From contig JAJCZO010000249.1 in assembly GCA_029262355.1 (NCBI GenBank), positions 1 to 57,024 of the forward strand: a DNA stretch of 57,024 nucleotides. The letters run 5' to 3'. Under the pieces are notes generated by a model, which had not been told where the DNA came from, searched no databases, and was given only the letters and a program-made list of their open reading frames with translations. Of this stretch, positions 44,404-52,617 are shown one piece after another; position 1 is the stretch's first letter; every line of letters begins with the position of its first letter. A program made the position numbers and the translations under genes. This DNA is from Deltaproteobacteria bacterium. Lineage in GTDB: Bacteria; Desulfobacterota; Binatia; UBA12015.

Positions 44404-45888
44404 TCAGCTCTTGATTACGACCTGAAGTGGGGCCGACGTGCCGTCGGCCAACTCAGACGACTCCGCGGAAAGCTGATAGCCACTCGCCGCGAGCCCCTTC
44501 AACTCATCGAACGCCTCTTCGGTGGCCCGCACGATCGCGGGCAGGTCGGGCAGAAGGTCATAGTCCGCGTTGAAGCCCCAACAGAGTTTCCCGTCGTAAC
44601 TCATCTGTGCCAAGCCGAGGCCCATGTTGTCGACGAGCGGCACGAGGGGATACGTGCGCAGGAGCCTGGCACCGAGCATGTACATCGGCAGTTGAGGGCC
44701 CGGGACGTTCGTGACGACCAGGTTGAACGGCAGCACACGCGAGATGTTACGGGCGCCCAATGCCAGTAACGTCGAAGAACCCCACTCCGCGGCGTCGGTC
44801 AGAACCGTCGCGCCCACCGCGCTGCGCTTCTCCTTGAGCTCACTGGTTCGCGCCGCAATCAGCCGAATCTGCTCGCGCGGGTCGACTTCCCCGATCGGCA
44901 GCTCGAGGATCCAGGCCGAAACTTGATTGCCGAGCGCTCCTTGTTGGTCTGCGGACCGCACACTCACGGGCGACATCACCTTGAAATCGACCGACGCCGG
45001 ATTCAACTGGCGTCGTTCGAGGAAGCGCTGCACGGCGCCCGTCACGACCGCCAGAACGACGTCGTTGATGCTGCAGCCGAACGCTCGGCGGATCGACTTG
45101 ATCTCTTCCAGGTCCATCGTCAGCCAGTCGAAGCGACGGTGCGGGCTCACAGGCTCGTTCAGGGGCGTGTCCGGCGCGAGCGACAGGGTCGAACCGACCA
45201 TTTCGTAGGCCGAGCGAAGGCGCGCGAAGGTCTCGCGTCGCGCATCTTCGGCCTCCGAGACCAGCGCCCGCACGCCGTTGACCAACTGCAGCGGCATGAA
45301 GACACGGCGCAGCATCTCGTCGCGCCACAACTCGAACGGCGACGGAGCGCGGCGGGGCAAGAACCGGGTCCTGCCCAGCTCGTGGGCGTCGGGCGTTGGG
45401 GAGAGCAGGATCTTCAACAGATCCACGCCCGACACCCCATCGATCATGCAATGATGCACCTTGGAGATCAGCCCAAACCGGTCTCCGTCGAGCCCTTCCA
45501 CGACCCACGTCTCCCAAAGCGGCCGCGAAGGGTCGAGGGGCTGCTCCATGATCCGCGCAGACAGACGCTTCAACTGCTCGTCGGTCCCCGGACGCGGCAA
45601 GCTGGTGTGGCGGACGTGGTACTCGATGTTGAACCGATCGTCGTCGACCCAGACGGGGCGCGACGTGAACGGAATCCAGCGAAGCTTCTGACGGTAACGC
45701 GGGATGCGATGCAACTCGCTCGCCATGTGCTGTTTGATCCGCTCGGCGTCGATCCCACCGTCTTCGGTACGCAAGCCCTCCCCTTCAAACGTGAGCGTCG
45801 AGGCCACGTGCAACGGAGTGTGTCGCTTCTCCAGAAGAAGGAACGAACTGTCGAGCGCCGTCAGCCGCTCATAGAAACTACGCGCCAT
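44404..45888 (-). CDS. Wax ester synthase/diacylglycerol acyltransferase
   Basis: 494 aa, a second WS/DGAT. Catalytic HHCMIDGVSG (about residue 140), PLWETWVVEGL and the C-terminal VTNVPGPQLPMYMLGARL and GLAQMSYDGKLCWGF are classical family features. It is more canonical than the one at 40719 and not closely similar to it. It is the first gene of an operon with the P450. Divergent from the cytochrome c gene, 83 bp away. Produces storage lipid at the inner membrane. Confidence 0.95.
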   Translation of the reverse strand: MARSFYERLTALDSSFLLLEKRHTPLHVASTLTFEGEGLRTEDGGIDAERIKQHMASELHRIPRYRQKLRWIPFTSRPVWVDDDRFNIEYHVRHTSLPRPGTDEQLKRLSARIMEQPLDPSRPLWETWVVEGLDGDRFGLISKVHHCMIDGVSGVDLLKILLSPTPDAHELGRTRFLPRRAPSPFELWRDEMLRRVFMPLQLVNGVRALVSEAEDARRETFARLRSAYEMVGSTLSLAPDTPLNEPVSPHRRFDWLTMDLEEIKSIRRAFGCSINDVVLAVVTGAVQRFLERRQLNPASVDFKVMSPVSVRSADQQGALGNQVSAWILELPIGEVDPREQIRLIAARTSELKEKRSAVGATVLTDAAEWGSSTLLALGARNISRVLPFNLVVTNVPGPQLPMYMLGARLLRTYPLVPLVDNMGLGLAQMSYDGKLCWGFNADYDLLPDLPAIVRATEEAFDELKGLAASGYQLSAESSELADGTSAPLQVVIKS

Positions 45889-45971
45889 GCCGAGAGATGT
45901 ACCCCATCCTCTGAACCCTCGCCATGCCGGTCCCTTGACATTGCGTCGACAGGAGCGCAGCGGTTGAGGCG

Positions 45972-46319
45972 ATGATGAGCTCCTCGACGACCTTCATGAG
46001 CAGCCTCGTGGTCGCTCTCGCGTCCACCGTGGCGCCCGCCTGGGCGGACGCCGATCTGGCCAATGGGAAGAAGCATTTCGAAGGCATCTGCGCCCAATGT
46101 CACCGCACGGACGCCGAGGGGATTCAGGGCATGGGCGTGAACCTTCGGGAGGCCCCGCTGGTGAAGAACGGCAGCCCGGGCGCGATTGCGAAGTTCATCG
46201 CAACCGGACACGGACCGACCAAGGAATTCCCCCTCGGCATGCCTGCGGGCGGCGGCGAAAGCCTCTCCGCCACCGACCGGACCGACATCGCAGCCTACCT
46301 AAAAGGCCTCACGAAGTAG
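45972..46319 (+). CDS. Class I c-type cytochrome (periplasmic)
   Basis: 115 aa. Signal peptide residues 1-25 (SLVVALASTVAPAWA), then a single heme site CAQCH (about residues 40-44) and an axial Met in the GMPAGGGESLSATD segment near 92. A one-heme electron carrier in the periplasm. ATG with GAGG immediately upstream. The ferritin-like pair follows about 100 bp later on the same strand, but a separate promoter candidate lies between. Confidence 0.9.
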   Translation: MMSSSTTFMSSLVVALASTVAPAWADADLANGKKHFEGICAQCHRTDAEGIQGMGVNLREAPLVKNGSPGAIAKFIATGHGPTKEFPLGMPAGGGESLSATDRTDIAAYLKGLTK

Positions 46320-46417
46320 GGCCCCGGATCGTTCGAGCGGCCGGCCGGAAACGGGTTTGACCGGCTCGGCCGACGGGATACTCTCGCGTCAAGAAATCAC
46401 CCTTTCAGGAGAGAGTC

Positions 46418-47374
46418 ATGAAACGCTTCATCGATCACCAGGAACTCGCCCGCGACTCACGGTTCGTCCGGCAGGAAAACACCCTGTCCACCGTGATGTC
46501 CGAACTGCCCGACGACGTCGACAAGGTCGTCGAAGTCTTCGAGGCATTCGATCCGATGATCGAGAAGGCGACGCGCGGCACATCAGCCGAGGCGCTCTAC
46601 GACGAGTACGGGCCGTCGTTCGCCCTGGTCGCGGTGAACGACCCCCTCAAACCGACCGACAGCGCCGTGAAGACGCGACTCATGATGCGGATGCACGGAA
46701 TCTTCGTCGGCGAGTTGCAGGCGCTCGAGGGTGCCGGCCGCTCTCTGTGGGACTTCCCCGATGCCCCGTGGGAGTTCAAGATGAACATGGCCCGCCAATG
46801 TTGGGACGAAGCGCGCCACGTGCAGATCTTCGAGAAGCTTCTGGACCACGTCGGTGCAAAGCCGGGCATGTACCCGGAGAGCACGTTCCTGTTCGAGTGC
46901 GCGTGCTCCGACGATCCCGCGATGCGGGTCGCGGGCGTGAACCGAGGACTCGAAGGTCTCGCCTGCGACGTCTTCCGCGACATGATCCGGTACGCAGAAG
47001 AGACCGACGACGAGAAGATGAAACAGGCCATCGACTACGTGCTGGCCGATGAGCTCACCCACGTGCGCTTCGGCAGCGAGTGGGTTCGTGAATTCACGAA
47101 GGGCGATCCCGAGCACTACGAGCGAGCACAGGACTTCCGCCGCCAGGTCGACAAGCAGTTCAGCTTCGGCGGCTCGCGCTCCGACCGTGAGGACGCGGCG
47201 ATCCCAATCGCGACCGAAGTACGGAAGGAAGCCGGCTTCACCGAAGAGGAGCTCAGCGAGCTCTCGACGCTGTCGGCCGATGGGCCGTCGCGCGTTACGA
47301 TCAAGGCAGCCGCGAAAATTCTGCGGGAGCGCCACAAGGCGAGGGTCGCCGCGCGGGAAGGAGCACCGGCATGA
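46418..47374 (+). CDS. Ferritin-like di-iron protein (DUF455-like)
   Basis: 318 aa. Four-helix-bundle iron ligands are visible: GELQALEG (Glu99/Glu104), WDEARH (Glu131, His134), GLEGLACD (Glu179) and DELTHVRFGSEW (Glu212, His215), each pair two helical turns apart. This is the pattern of di-iron oxidases or oxygenases. The family is usually annotated DUF455; function is unknown. ATG with AGGAGAG ribosome site and a weak TTGACC/TACTCT promoter (46357-46384). It overlaps the downstream gene by 4 bp. Confidence 0.83.
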   Translation: MKRFIDHQELARDSRFVRQENTLSTVMSELPDDVDKVVEVFEAFDPMIEKATRGTSAEALYDEYGPSFALVAVNDPLKPTDSAVKTRLMMRMHGIFVGELQALEGAGRSLWDFPDAPWEFKMNMARQCWDEARHVQIFEKLLDHVGAKPGMYPESTFLFECACSDDPAMRVAGVNRGLEGLACDVFRDMIRYAEETDDEKMKQAIDYVLADELTHVRFGSEWVREFTKGDPEHYERAQDFRRQVDKQFSFGGSRSDREDAAIPIATEVRKEAGFTEEELSELSTLSADGPSRVTIKAAAKILRERHKARVAAREGAPA

Positions 47375-48051
47375 GCGAAGAACAGCGCATGTACCCGGGG
47401 ATCGGGCGCGATGAACGCACCACCTTCGCCCCCTACTCCGCCTTCGACATCCCCGAAGACCTCCGAGAGCTCCACGGGCAGTACGATGTCGCCGCGACCG
47501 CCAAACGCGTACGCAACTTCCGCTACACGCACGAGTGGATGACGATGATGATGGGCGGCTGGCTCGCCACGATCCCCGAGCTTCCGGTCAAGACAGGGCT
47601 TGGCAAGCTCATCTGGGAGAGCGCCCAGGCCGCGGACGAGCTTGGGAAGCGCCTGCCCGAGCTTCGCGCCGGCCGCAACCCAGCCACCGCTTCGCAAGCT
47701 TCCAACCAGGGCTACGCCGACCTGATTCAGAACATCGCCGGCCCCGAGTCGCCCGACCGCACGATCGAAAAGCTCACCGGCCTCTGCGACGTCCTCATGC
47801 CCCACCTGATCGAAGTGTACGAAGTGACGATGCGCGAAACCGATCAGATCTGCGACGCACCGACCATCGAACTCCTCGACGACGCCACCCGTAAGCTCCG
47901 GCGGCACGTCGCCTGGGGCAAGGACGTCCTCGACCGCCTCTGCGACACGGACGGCAGACGCGACCGCCGCGTCGCCCGCACGCGCGATGTCACAGCTGCC
48001 CTGCGCGCCTGCGGCGGCGTCACGGGCGACCTCCCGGCCGACGCTGGCTGA
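47371..48051 (+). CDS. Ferritin-like companion protein lacking iron ligands
   Basis: 226 aa. The helices align loosely with the neighbouring di-iron protein: WESAQAADELGKR stands where WDEARH is, and DDATRKLRRHVAW where DELTHV is, so the Glu/His ligands are replaced by Ser/Ala and Ala/Lys. This looks like a catalytically dead paralogue or partner subunit. Start set by the ATGA overlap with the upstream gene, implying joint translation. No known family name. The C-terminus is Arg/Asp-rich. Confidence 0.7.
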   Translation: MSEEQRMYPGIGRDERTTFAPYSAFDIPEDLRELHGQYDVAATAKRVRNFRYTHEWMTMMMGGWLATIPELPVKTGLGKLIWESAQAADELGKRLPELRAGRNPATASQASNQGYADLIQNIAGPESPDRTIEKLTGLCDVLMPHLIEVYEVTMRETDQICDAPTIELLDDATRKLRRHVAWGKDVLDRLCDTDGRRDRRVARTRDVTAALRACGGVTGDLPADAG

Positions 48052-48155
48052 CCTTGGCAAATACCCATCCTAGGGGCCGCCACCGAACGCCCCGACGGGA
48101 CCTGGCCTCGTCTGCCGGGGGAGCACATCGAGAGCAACGGCGGGAGCCGCGCTCG

Positions 48156-48680
48156 CTACCCGACCAATAGCCGCAGGACGTCGTCGATCACGGCGTCGGC
48201 CCGCGCCTCGACCTCGAGCCCGGAGATCGCGCCAAGCGGATGCTCGATCACGGCCAGCCGCGCATCGGGCAGTCCGTACGACTCACTCTGACTCCGCGCC
48301 AGAGGGACAAACGGCTCCGTGGCGAGAAGCACGGCAGGCACTCCGCGGCGTTCCATCTCTACTTGGTCGTGGACACTCCACGACGTGCAGGAGCCTCAAT
48401 CACCGCTCCCGGTCAGCACCACATCGGCTTCGGCCCCGAGCTTGTCGAGAAGATCTGTCTCGCAGCGCACGGCCGCGTTGCTCTTCTGGAGGGCCAGCGA
48501 GACCGACGCCCCGGTCCGCTGCGCGAGGCGTTGCGCAACGCGGGCAAGCAAGACCCCCGCGTTCGGCTTGCGATTGTCGAGTAGGCCGATGCGACGGCCG
48601 GCGAGAAGATCGGGCCTCGCAGAGAGTCGCATTGGCTGTACGCCGAGCGCACCTTCGGGACAAAAGATCCGGATCGACAT
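48156..48680 (-). CDS. UGSC-family selenoprotein (in-frame TGA = Sec95)
   Basis: 174 aa with selenocysteine encoded by TGA at 48396-48398. Standard gene calling splits it into two ORFs, but the frame continues past the TGA as U-GSCTSWSVHDQVEMERRG, and the first half ends DVVLTGSGD, the conserved sequence before U-G-S-C in the UGSC family, which includes selenocysteine and cysteine forms. Sec95 and Cys98 form a redox CxxC-like pair. An 8-bp perfect hairpin follows at SECIS distance. Start ATG (48680) with AGAGG; a TTG one codon upstream is an alternative. It is the last gene of an operon, 9 bp after the 351-aa protein gene. The enzyme activity of UGSC proteins is not established. Confidence 0.88.
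48366..48384 (-). ncRNA. Bacterial SECIS hairpin
   Basis: In the mRNA, 11 nt after the UGA, GUCGUGGA pairs perfectly with UCCACGAC around a 3-nt GUG loop. The loop starts about 19 nt after the UGA and begins with G, both within bacterial SECIS rules (loop 16-37 nt downstream, G in the first two loop positions). It lies inside the coding sequence, as expected for SelB-dependent insertion. Confidence 0.8.
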
Positions 48681-48689
48681 CAATTCCTC

Positions 48690-49745
48690 TCAGACGTCGA
48701 GCGGCAACGTGCGGCTTTTCGTCACGCCCCAACTCGGAATCACACAGGAATGTTTACCTGCTCCACCCGCGACGAGCACGCGATAATTGTCGGGGTGATC
48801 GGTCATCGGAATTCGCTGCTCCACGTCCCGAATCTCCTGCATCCACGGCCGCCACCGTCGTTGCTCAAAGGCACGGCGGAAGACGGCGACCGGAAGGCGC
48901 GCCCGCTCGAACAGGAAGCTCTGGACGTCCCGTCTCGACCACCCCGCACGAGCGATCGTCGCCGCGTGCTCGGGACAGAGCACGACGAAGCACTCCCCCT
49001 CGCTGATGCACGCATTGTTGCTCCCCAGCGACGTAAACGCCGACGCACCCTTCTCCAAGATGCGCGACGCGCTCTCGCTCTCCATGTCGTGGAAGTTGTG
49101 GGGACCCGCTCCGCAGTGAATCGTCACCGCACTCGGCGCGTCCACGCCGCACCATCGGTGATACGCCTCCCAAGGACTCTCCGGTGAGTTCTCCGCGATG
49201 CAGTAGGTATACTTCGCCGGCTGCCCTTGGGTGGACTGATCTCCCCGGCCCGGATAGGCGCCGCCCACGTGGAGGAGCGCGAGGCGAACCGCGCGCCCGA
49301 CCGTGGCATTCGCGCGCACGCCCGGCCCGAAGGTGCCCAGGCCGGCATTGAAGCCCAGCGTGGACACCGCCTCGCCGTGCACGATGACCAGCGGCGCCAC
49401 CGGGTGCGTCGTCGCCTGGACGCCCTGAAGATTGACCTCGTCTCCTGCAAGCGCGCGAATCGCGGTCGTGACGACGGGGAACACCGCCGGCGCACACCCC
49501 GCCAGAACGGCGTTCACGGCCAGAGCCTGGCAAGTTGCCCGGCCGAAGCGTGGAGGGAGAACCGCAACCTCCTCGTCCGGGTCTCGCCGGGCGAGCATCT
49601 CGCTCACACGAGCTTCGGTTGGAGCGACCAGGGGAAGACCGTCCCCCCACCCGCGTTCCTCAAAGAGCGCGAGCACCGCCTCCGGCGACTCGTCAGTGAG
49701 ATCGATCAGGTCGGGACCGCCGTCCGGGTCATCTCGCGTCGGCAT
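48690..49745 (-). CDS. Unrecognised cysteine-containing protein in selenoprotein operon
   Basis: 351 aa from ATG (MPTRDDPDGG). I do not recognise a named family, but the sequence looks conserved in style: GLPLVAPTEARVSEML, then APLVIVHGEAVSTLGFNAG, GTFGPGVRANATVGRAVRLA and SLGSNNACISEGECFVVLCP. Nine cysteines are scattered, several in polar loops (IHCGAGPHNFHD, HSCVIPSWG). No signal peptide or membrane segment. It precedes the UGSC selenoprotein gene by 9 bp and overlaps a 65-aa gene upstream by 17 bp, so the three proteins probably act together. Confidence 0.75.
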   Translation of the reverse strand: MPTRDDPDGGPDLIDLTDESPEAVLALFEERGWGDGLPLVAPTEARVSEMLARRDPDEEVAVLPPRFGRATCQALAVNAVLAGCAPAVFPVVTTAIRALAGDEVNLQGVQATTHPVAPLVIVHGEAVSTLGFNAGLGTFGPGVRANATVGRAVRLALLHVGGAYPGRGDQSTQGQPAKYTYCIAENSPESPWEAYHRWCGVDAPSAVTIHCGAGPHNFHDMESESASRILEKGASAFTSLGSNNACISEGECFVVLCPEHAATIARAGWSRRDVQSFLFERARLPVAVFRRAFEQRRWRPWMQEIRDVEQRIPMTDHPDNYRVLVAGGAGKHSCVIPSWGVTKSRTLPLDV

Positions 49746-49926
49746 CGAAGCTCGGCCCCGCTTCCTGCGCCAACAAGGGCGCCAGCGGGAGATCGTTCTC
49801 CAGAAAGACCCGGACGAAGGACAACTCCCCGCGCTCCACACGAGCGTGCACCTCGTCCTGCTCGAAAACGAGAGAAGGTCCTCCGTCGGAACGGGGATGG
49901 CCGGTGTGGGAGACCGCATGGCTCAT
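49729..49926 (-). CDS. Small acidic protein heading the selenoprotein operon
   Basis: 65 aa (MSHAVSHTGH...FDADAR). Predicted strands around VHARVERGELSFVRVF and helix LAPLLAQEA; no family recognised. The region is also covered by the 5' part of a longer frame of the next gene, but that frame is Ser/Arg-rich and nonsensical, whereas this one is a plausible protein. ATG with GAAGAAG upstream. It overlaps the 351-aa gene by 17 bp and is divergent from the Rieske gene. Confidence 0.55.
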   Translation of the reverse strand: MSHAVSHTGHPRSDGGPSLVFEQDEVHARVERGELSFVRVFLENDLPLAPLLAQEAGPSFDADAR

Positions 49927-50000
49927 GACTTCTTCAAGTAGACCGTCGGCCGCCGTGTGTGCAACGACCGGCTTGGCGCGCCGTCGGGACGTTCGATATC

Positions 50001-50381
50001 GTGGCCAGCGTGACGACGCGAGAGGACCAGAGCCCCGAGGGCACGCGCGTGTGCCGTGCGGACGAACTCGCCGATGGCAAGTCGTGCAAGTTCCGGGTGC
50101 CGGACGGCGACCGATACGTGGACTGCTTTGTGGTCCGTTACCAGGGCACCCTGCACGCCTACGTGAACGAGTGCCGCCACGTCTCGATGTCGCTCGATTG
50201 GGTCGAGAACCAGTTCTTCACTGAGGAGGCCGACTACCTCCTGTGCCCAACGCACGGAGCCTGGTACACGCCCGACACGGGAGAGTGTGTCGCGGGCCCG
50301 CCGTGCGGAAAGCTCCTCCACCGCGTTCCCCTCGTCGAACGGGACGGCACGATCTTCGCGCTCGCGCCGGAGTGGTCCTGA
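50001..50381 (+). CDS. Single-domain Rieske [2Fe-2S] protein
   Basis: 126 aa from a GTG at 50001; GTG at 49959 or 50010 is also possible. Cluster ligands are Cys and His in ECRHVSM and CPTHGAWY (C-x-H and C-x2-H), followed by GPPCGKLLHRVPLVERDGT. Such small Rieske proteins are electron carriers for dioxygenases or P450-like systems. No oxygenase subunit is adjacent; the gene is divergent from the selenoprotein operon. Partner unknown. Confidence 0.85.
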   Translation: MASVTTREDQSPEGTRVCRADELADGKSCKFRVPDGDRYVDCFVVRYQGTLHAYVNECRHVSMSLDWVENQFFTEEADYLLCPTHGAWYTPDTGECVAGPPCGKLLHRVPLVERDGTIFALAPEWS

Positions 50382-50391
50382 GCCGGCAGTC

Positions 50392-50826
50392 TCACTCTTC
50401 GAGCGTCGTCACACCCGTCTGGAACGTCCGCACCGCCAGATACAAAAGCAACCCGAGCGGACCCAGGAGGAAGGTGAAGAGCAGACACGGCACGACCCAC
50501 AGGTGCGAGATCTCGCGTCGACGGGCATCACGCACCTCCCAGGCGCCGACGAACAAGTCGAACACGAGGTAGTGAATCCACCCTGCCAGTGCCGCCGTCG
50601 GGGAGCCGAACAGTCGCATCACGCCAGTCAGCGTCGAGAAGCCTCCGCCCTCGGGGGCGCCGGGCCCCATCAACAAGAGTCCGGCGTATGCGCCGCCGAG
50701 GAGCAACGGGATCCAGCCGGCGTGAACCAGCTGCTGGGTCCACTTCCAACCCGGCGCGAAGACGAGAAGCAGCCAGGCCGGGAGGACGAGATTGTTCGCG
50801 AGAGCGAAGAGCGTGTCGGCGGTCAT
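50392..50826 (-). CDS. ABA4-like (DUF4281) membrane protein
   Basis: 144 aa with four membrane helices (NLVLPAWLLLVFAPGW, GWIPLLLGGAYAGLLL, WIHYLVFDLFVGAWEV, VVPCLLFTFLLGPLGLLLYL). W-x-H-x-x-x-F-D-L-F-x-G-x-W is the family signature. Plant ABA4 takes part in neoxanthin formation; the bacterial role is unknown. Convergent with the Rieske gene. Confidence 0.82.
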   Translation of the reverse strand: MTADTLFALANNLVLPAWLLLVFAPGWKWTQQLVHAGWIPLLLGGAYAGLLLMGPGAPEGGGFSTLTGVMRLFGSPTAALAGWIHYLVFDLFVGAWEVRDARRREISHLWVVPCLLFTFLLGPLGLLLYLAVRTFQTGVTTLEE

Positions 50827-50878
50827 GCGCCGACGTGTAGCGGATTTCGAGGGCCGCCGTCAGTGCCCGCGGCCGAGA

Positions 50879-51127
50879 CTACTCCGGCTCGTCGCCGAAG
50901 TGTGCGCGAATGATCCGCTGCTTCAAGTAGTCGAGCGTCCCGAGATCTTCGACGATGTCACCACCGGTGTCATAAAAGAAGATCTCGCCGTTCTTGTTGC
51001 GCCCGACCGCGACCAGCCACTCGAGGTCGTCGCGATCTTCGAGCAGATAGTTGATGGTCTGCGCAACTCCGCGGCCCGGGATGATCGTGATCTTCGGTCG
51101 AAGCGTCGACTTCTCTTGTTTCGCCAT
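50879..51127 (-). CDS. Small hypothetical protein
   Basis: 82 aa (MAKQEKSTLRPKITIIPGRG...). Alternating strands (KITIIPG, LEWLVAVGRN, GEIFFYDT) and a helix DYLKQRIIRAHFG at the end. No family recognised, no signal peptide. It stands alone between the methyltransferase and ABA4-like genes, all on the same strand, with gaps of ~50 bp on each side. Confidence 0.6.
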   Translation of the reverse strand: MAKQEKSTLRPKITIIPGRGVAQTINYLLEDRDDLEWLVAVGRNKNGEIFFYDTGGDIVEDLGTLDYLKQRIIRAHFGDEPE

Positions 51128-51184
51128 GGGTTCTCGCAGAGCGGTCTCGCGACCCCCCTATGTCTCACGATAGGGACCGCCGGG

Positions 51185-52540
51185 TTACCAAGTCAACCTG
51201 AATACACCTAGCACTTCGGCACGATAGGTCTGTGGCGTGAGGTCGATCAAACGAAGCGACGAGAAGCTCCAGCCCGCGGCCAGAATCGCTCTCGCGTCCC
51301 GGCCGAAGGTCGCCACGTCACACGAGACGTACACCAGCACCGGGGGCCGCAGCGCCAGCACAGCCGGCAACACCGCCGCCGCCCCCGCACGTGGCGGATC
51401 GAGGACCACGACGTCCGGCCCTTCCGTGAGCCGCGCAAGCGCCCGGTCATCGGCGACGCCCACTTCGAAGCGAGCCCGGTCGGCGAGGCCCAAGGACACC
51501 GCCGACGCCGTCGCTGCAGCAATCGCGACCTCGTCCACATCGAGGCCCACGACGTGGGCGCCGGCACGCGCCAGAGGTAGACTGAAATTCCCAGCGCCGC
51601 AGTAGAGATCGACGACTCTTCGGTCCCCGCCCCCCGCGGACGCATCGACGACCGCCGAGACCAGCGCGCGGTTCAGTTCTCCGTTTACCTGCGTGAACGC
51701 CCCCACCGGCACGCCGATCTCCATGTCAGGTGCCACACCGATGCGCTGCATGACGTCCCCGGCGGCAACGCGCCAGCCCGCGGCCGGGTCGCCCGGCTCG
51801 AGCACGAGCCCCGCGTACGCACCGCCCCGAAGATCGAGCTGCTCAGCCCAGCCGCTCAGACTCGAGTGCAGCGCGTCCACATCCGGCGGCCCCGACGACG
51901 AACACACCCCGCGCAGTCGCAGCTGGGCTCGGCCGTCGATCGAGAGCTCGATCTCCCGGATCGCCTTCTGTTGCCTCGCCAGGAGCCGCGCCAGGGGCAG
52001 CGCCGCCACGAGCTCCTCGCGTGCAATCGCGCAGTCCCCGATGGGCACGACCTCGTGAGCGCCTCGCGCGCGATAGCCAATCGCCGGCTCGGCATCCGAG
52101 TGCCTCATGACCGCCAAGCGGATCCGGTGACGGGCGCGCCATTGCGGACCGACGATCGGCTCCAGCATGGCCTGCGGCGGACTGCCGCAGGCGCGCTCCA
52201 CCTCGCGCAGAACGACGTCCTGCTTCGCCTCGACCTGGCTTTCGTACTCCAGCGCCTGCCAAGGACATCCACCGCACAGAGCCACCACCGGACAAGGAGG
52301 AGCCCGGCGCGCCTGCGCCGGCGGGTCGAGGGTGCGAACGACCCGGGCGCGCAAGAACCCCTTCCGCTCGCTCTCGACCTGCGCACGAACACGCTCTCCG
52401 GGCAGGCCCTCATCAAGGAACACCACACGACCGTCAGGGGCCCGGGCCATCGCGCCCGGGCCGTTCACCAACCGCTCGACCTCGAGCTCCAGCTCCTCCC
52501 CTGCCGGGCGCCGGACTCGCCCCTTTCGTCGTCCCGCCAT
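51185..52540 (-). CDS. RlmD/RumA-like RNA (uracil-5-)-methyltransferase
   Basis: 451 aa. N-terminal TRAM-like beta barrel (about residues 15-70), then four iron-sulfur cysteines (PCPVVALCGGCPWQ plus PIGDCAIA), as in RumA/RlmD. The C-terminal methyltransferase shows the SAM motif VDLYCGAGNFSLPLARAG, VVLDPPRAGA and the catalytic-Cys block VYVSCDVATFGRDAR. Methylates uridine in 23S rRNA or tRNA; the exact site cannot be told. ATG start (MAGRRKGRVRR). Confidence 0.92.
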   Translation of the reverse strand: MAGRRKGRVRRPAGEELELEVERLVNGPGAMARAPDGRVVFLDEGLPGERVRAQVESERKGFLRARVVRTLDPPAQARRAPPCPVVALCGGCPWQALEYESQVEAKQDVVLREVERACGSPPQAMLEPIVGPQWRARHRIRLAVMRHSDAEPAIGYRARGAHEVVPIGDCAIAREELVAALPLARLLARQQKAIREIELSIDGRAQLRLRGVCSSSGPPDVDALHSSLSGWAEQLDLRGGAYAGLVLEPGDPAAGWRVAAGDVMQRIGVAPDMEIGVPVGAFTQVNGELNRALVSAVVDASAGGGDRRVVDLYCGAGNFSLPLARAGAHVVGLDVDEVAIAAATASAVSLGLADRARFEVGVADDRALARLTEGPDVVVLDPPRAGAAAVLPAVLALRPPVLVYVSCDVATFGRDARAILAAGWSFSSLRLIDLTPQTYRAEVLGVFRLTW

Positions 52541-52617
52541 GAACGCCTCGATGGTAGGTGAAAGGGGCGCCTTTTTCAGCCACGCGACACCTATGCTAAC
52601 GACCGAGGCGCACGGTC

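Noticed and set aside
42490-44769. 759-codon plus-strand ORF
   Set aside because: Antisense to the RHH and P450 genes, whose motifs are unambiguous.
48156-48683. Broken gene/pseudogene reading of the two short ORFs
   Set aside because: There is only one in-frame TGA, the flanking U-G-S-C motif matches a known selenoprotein family, and a SECIS-like hairpin follows, so a functional selenoprotein fits better than decay.
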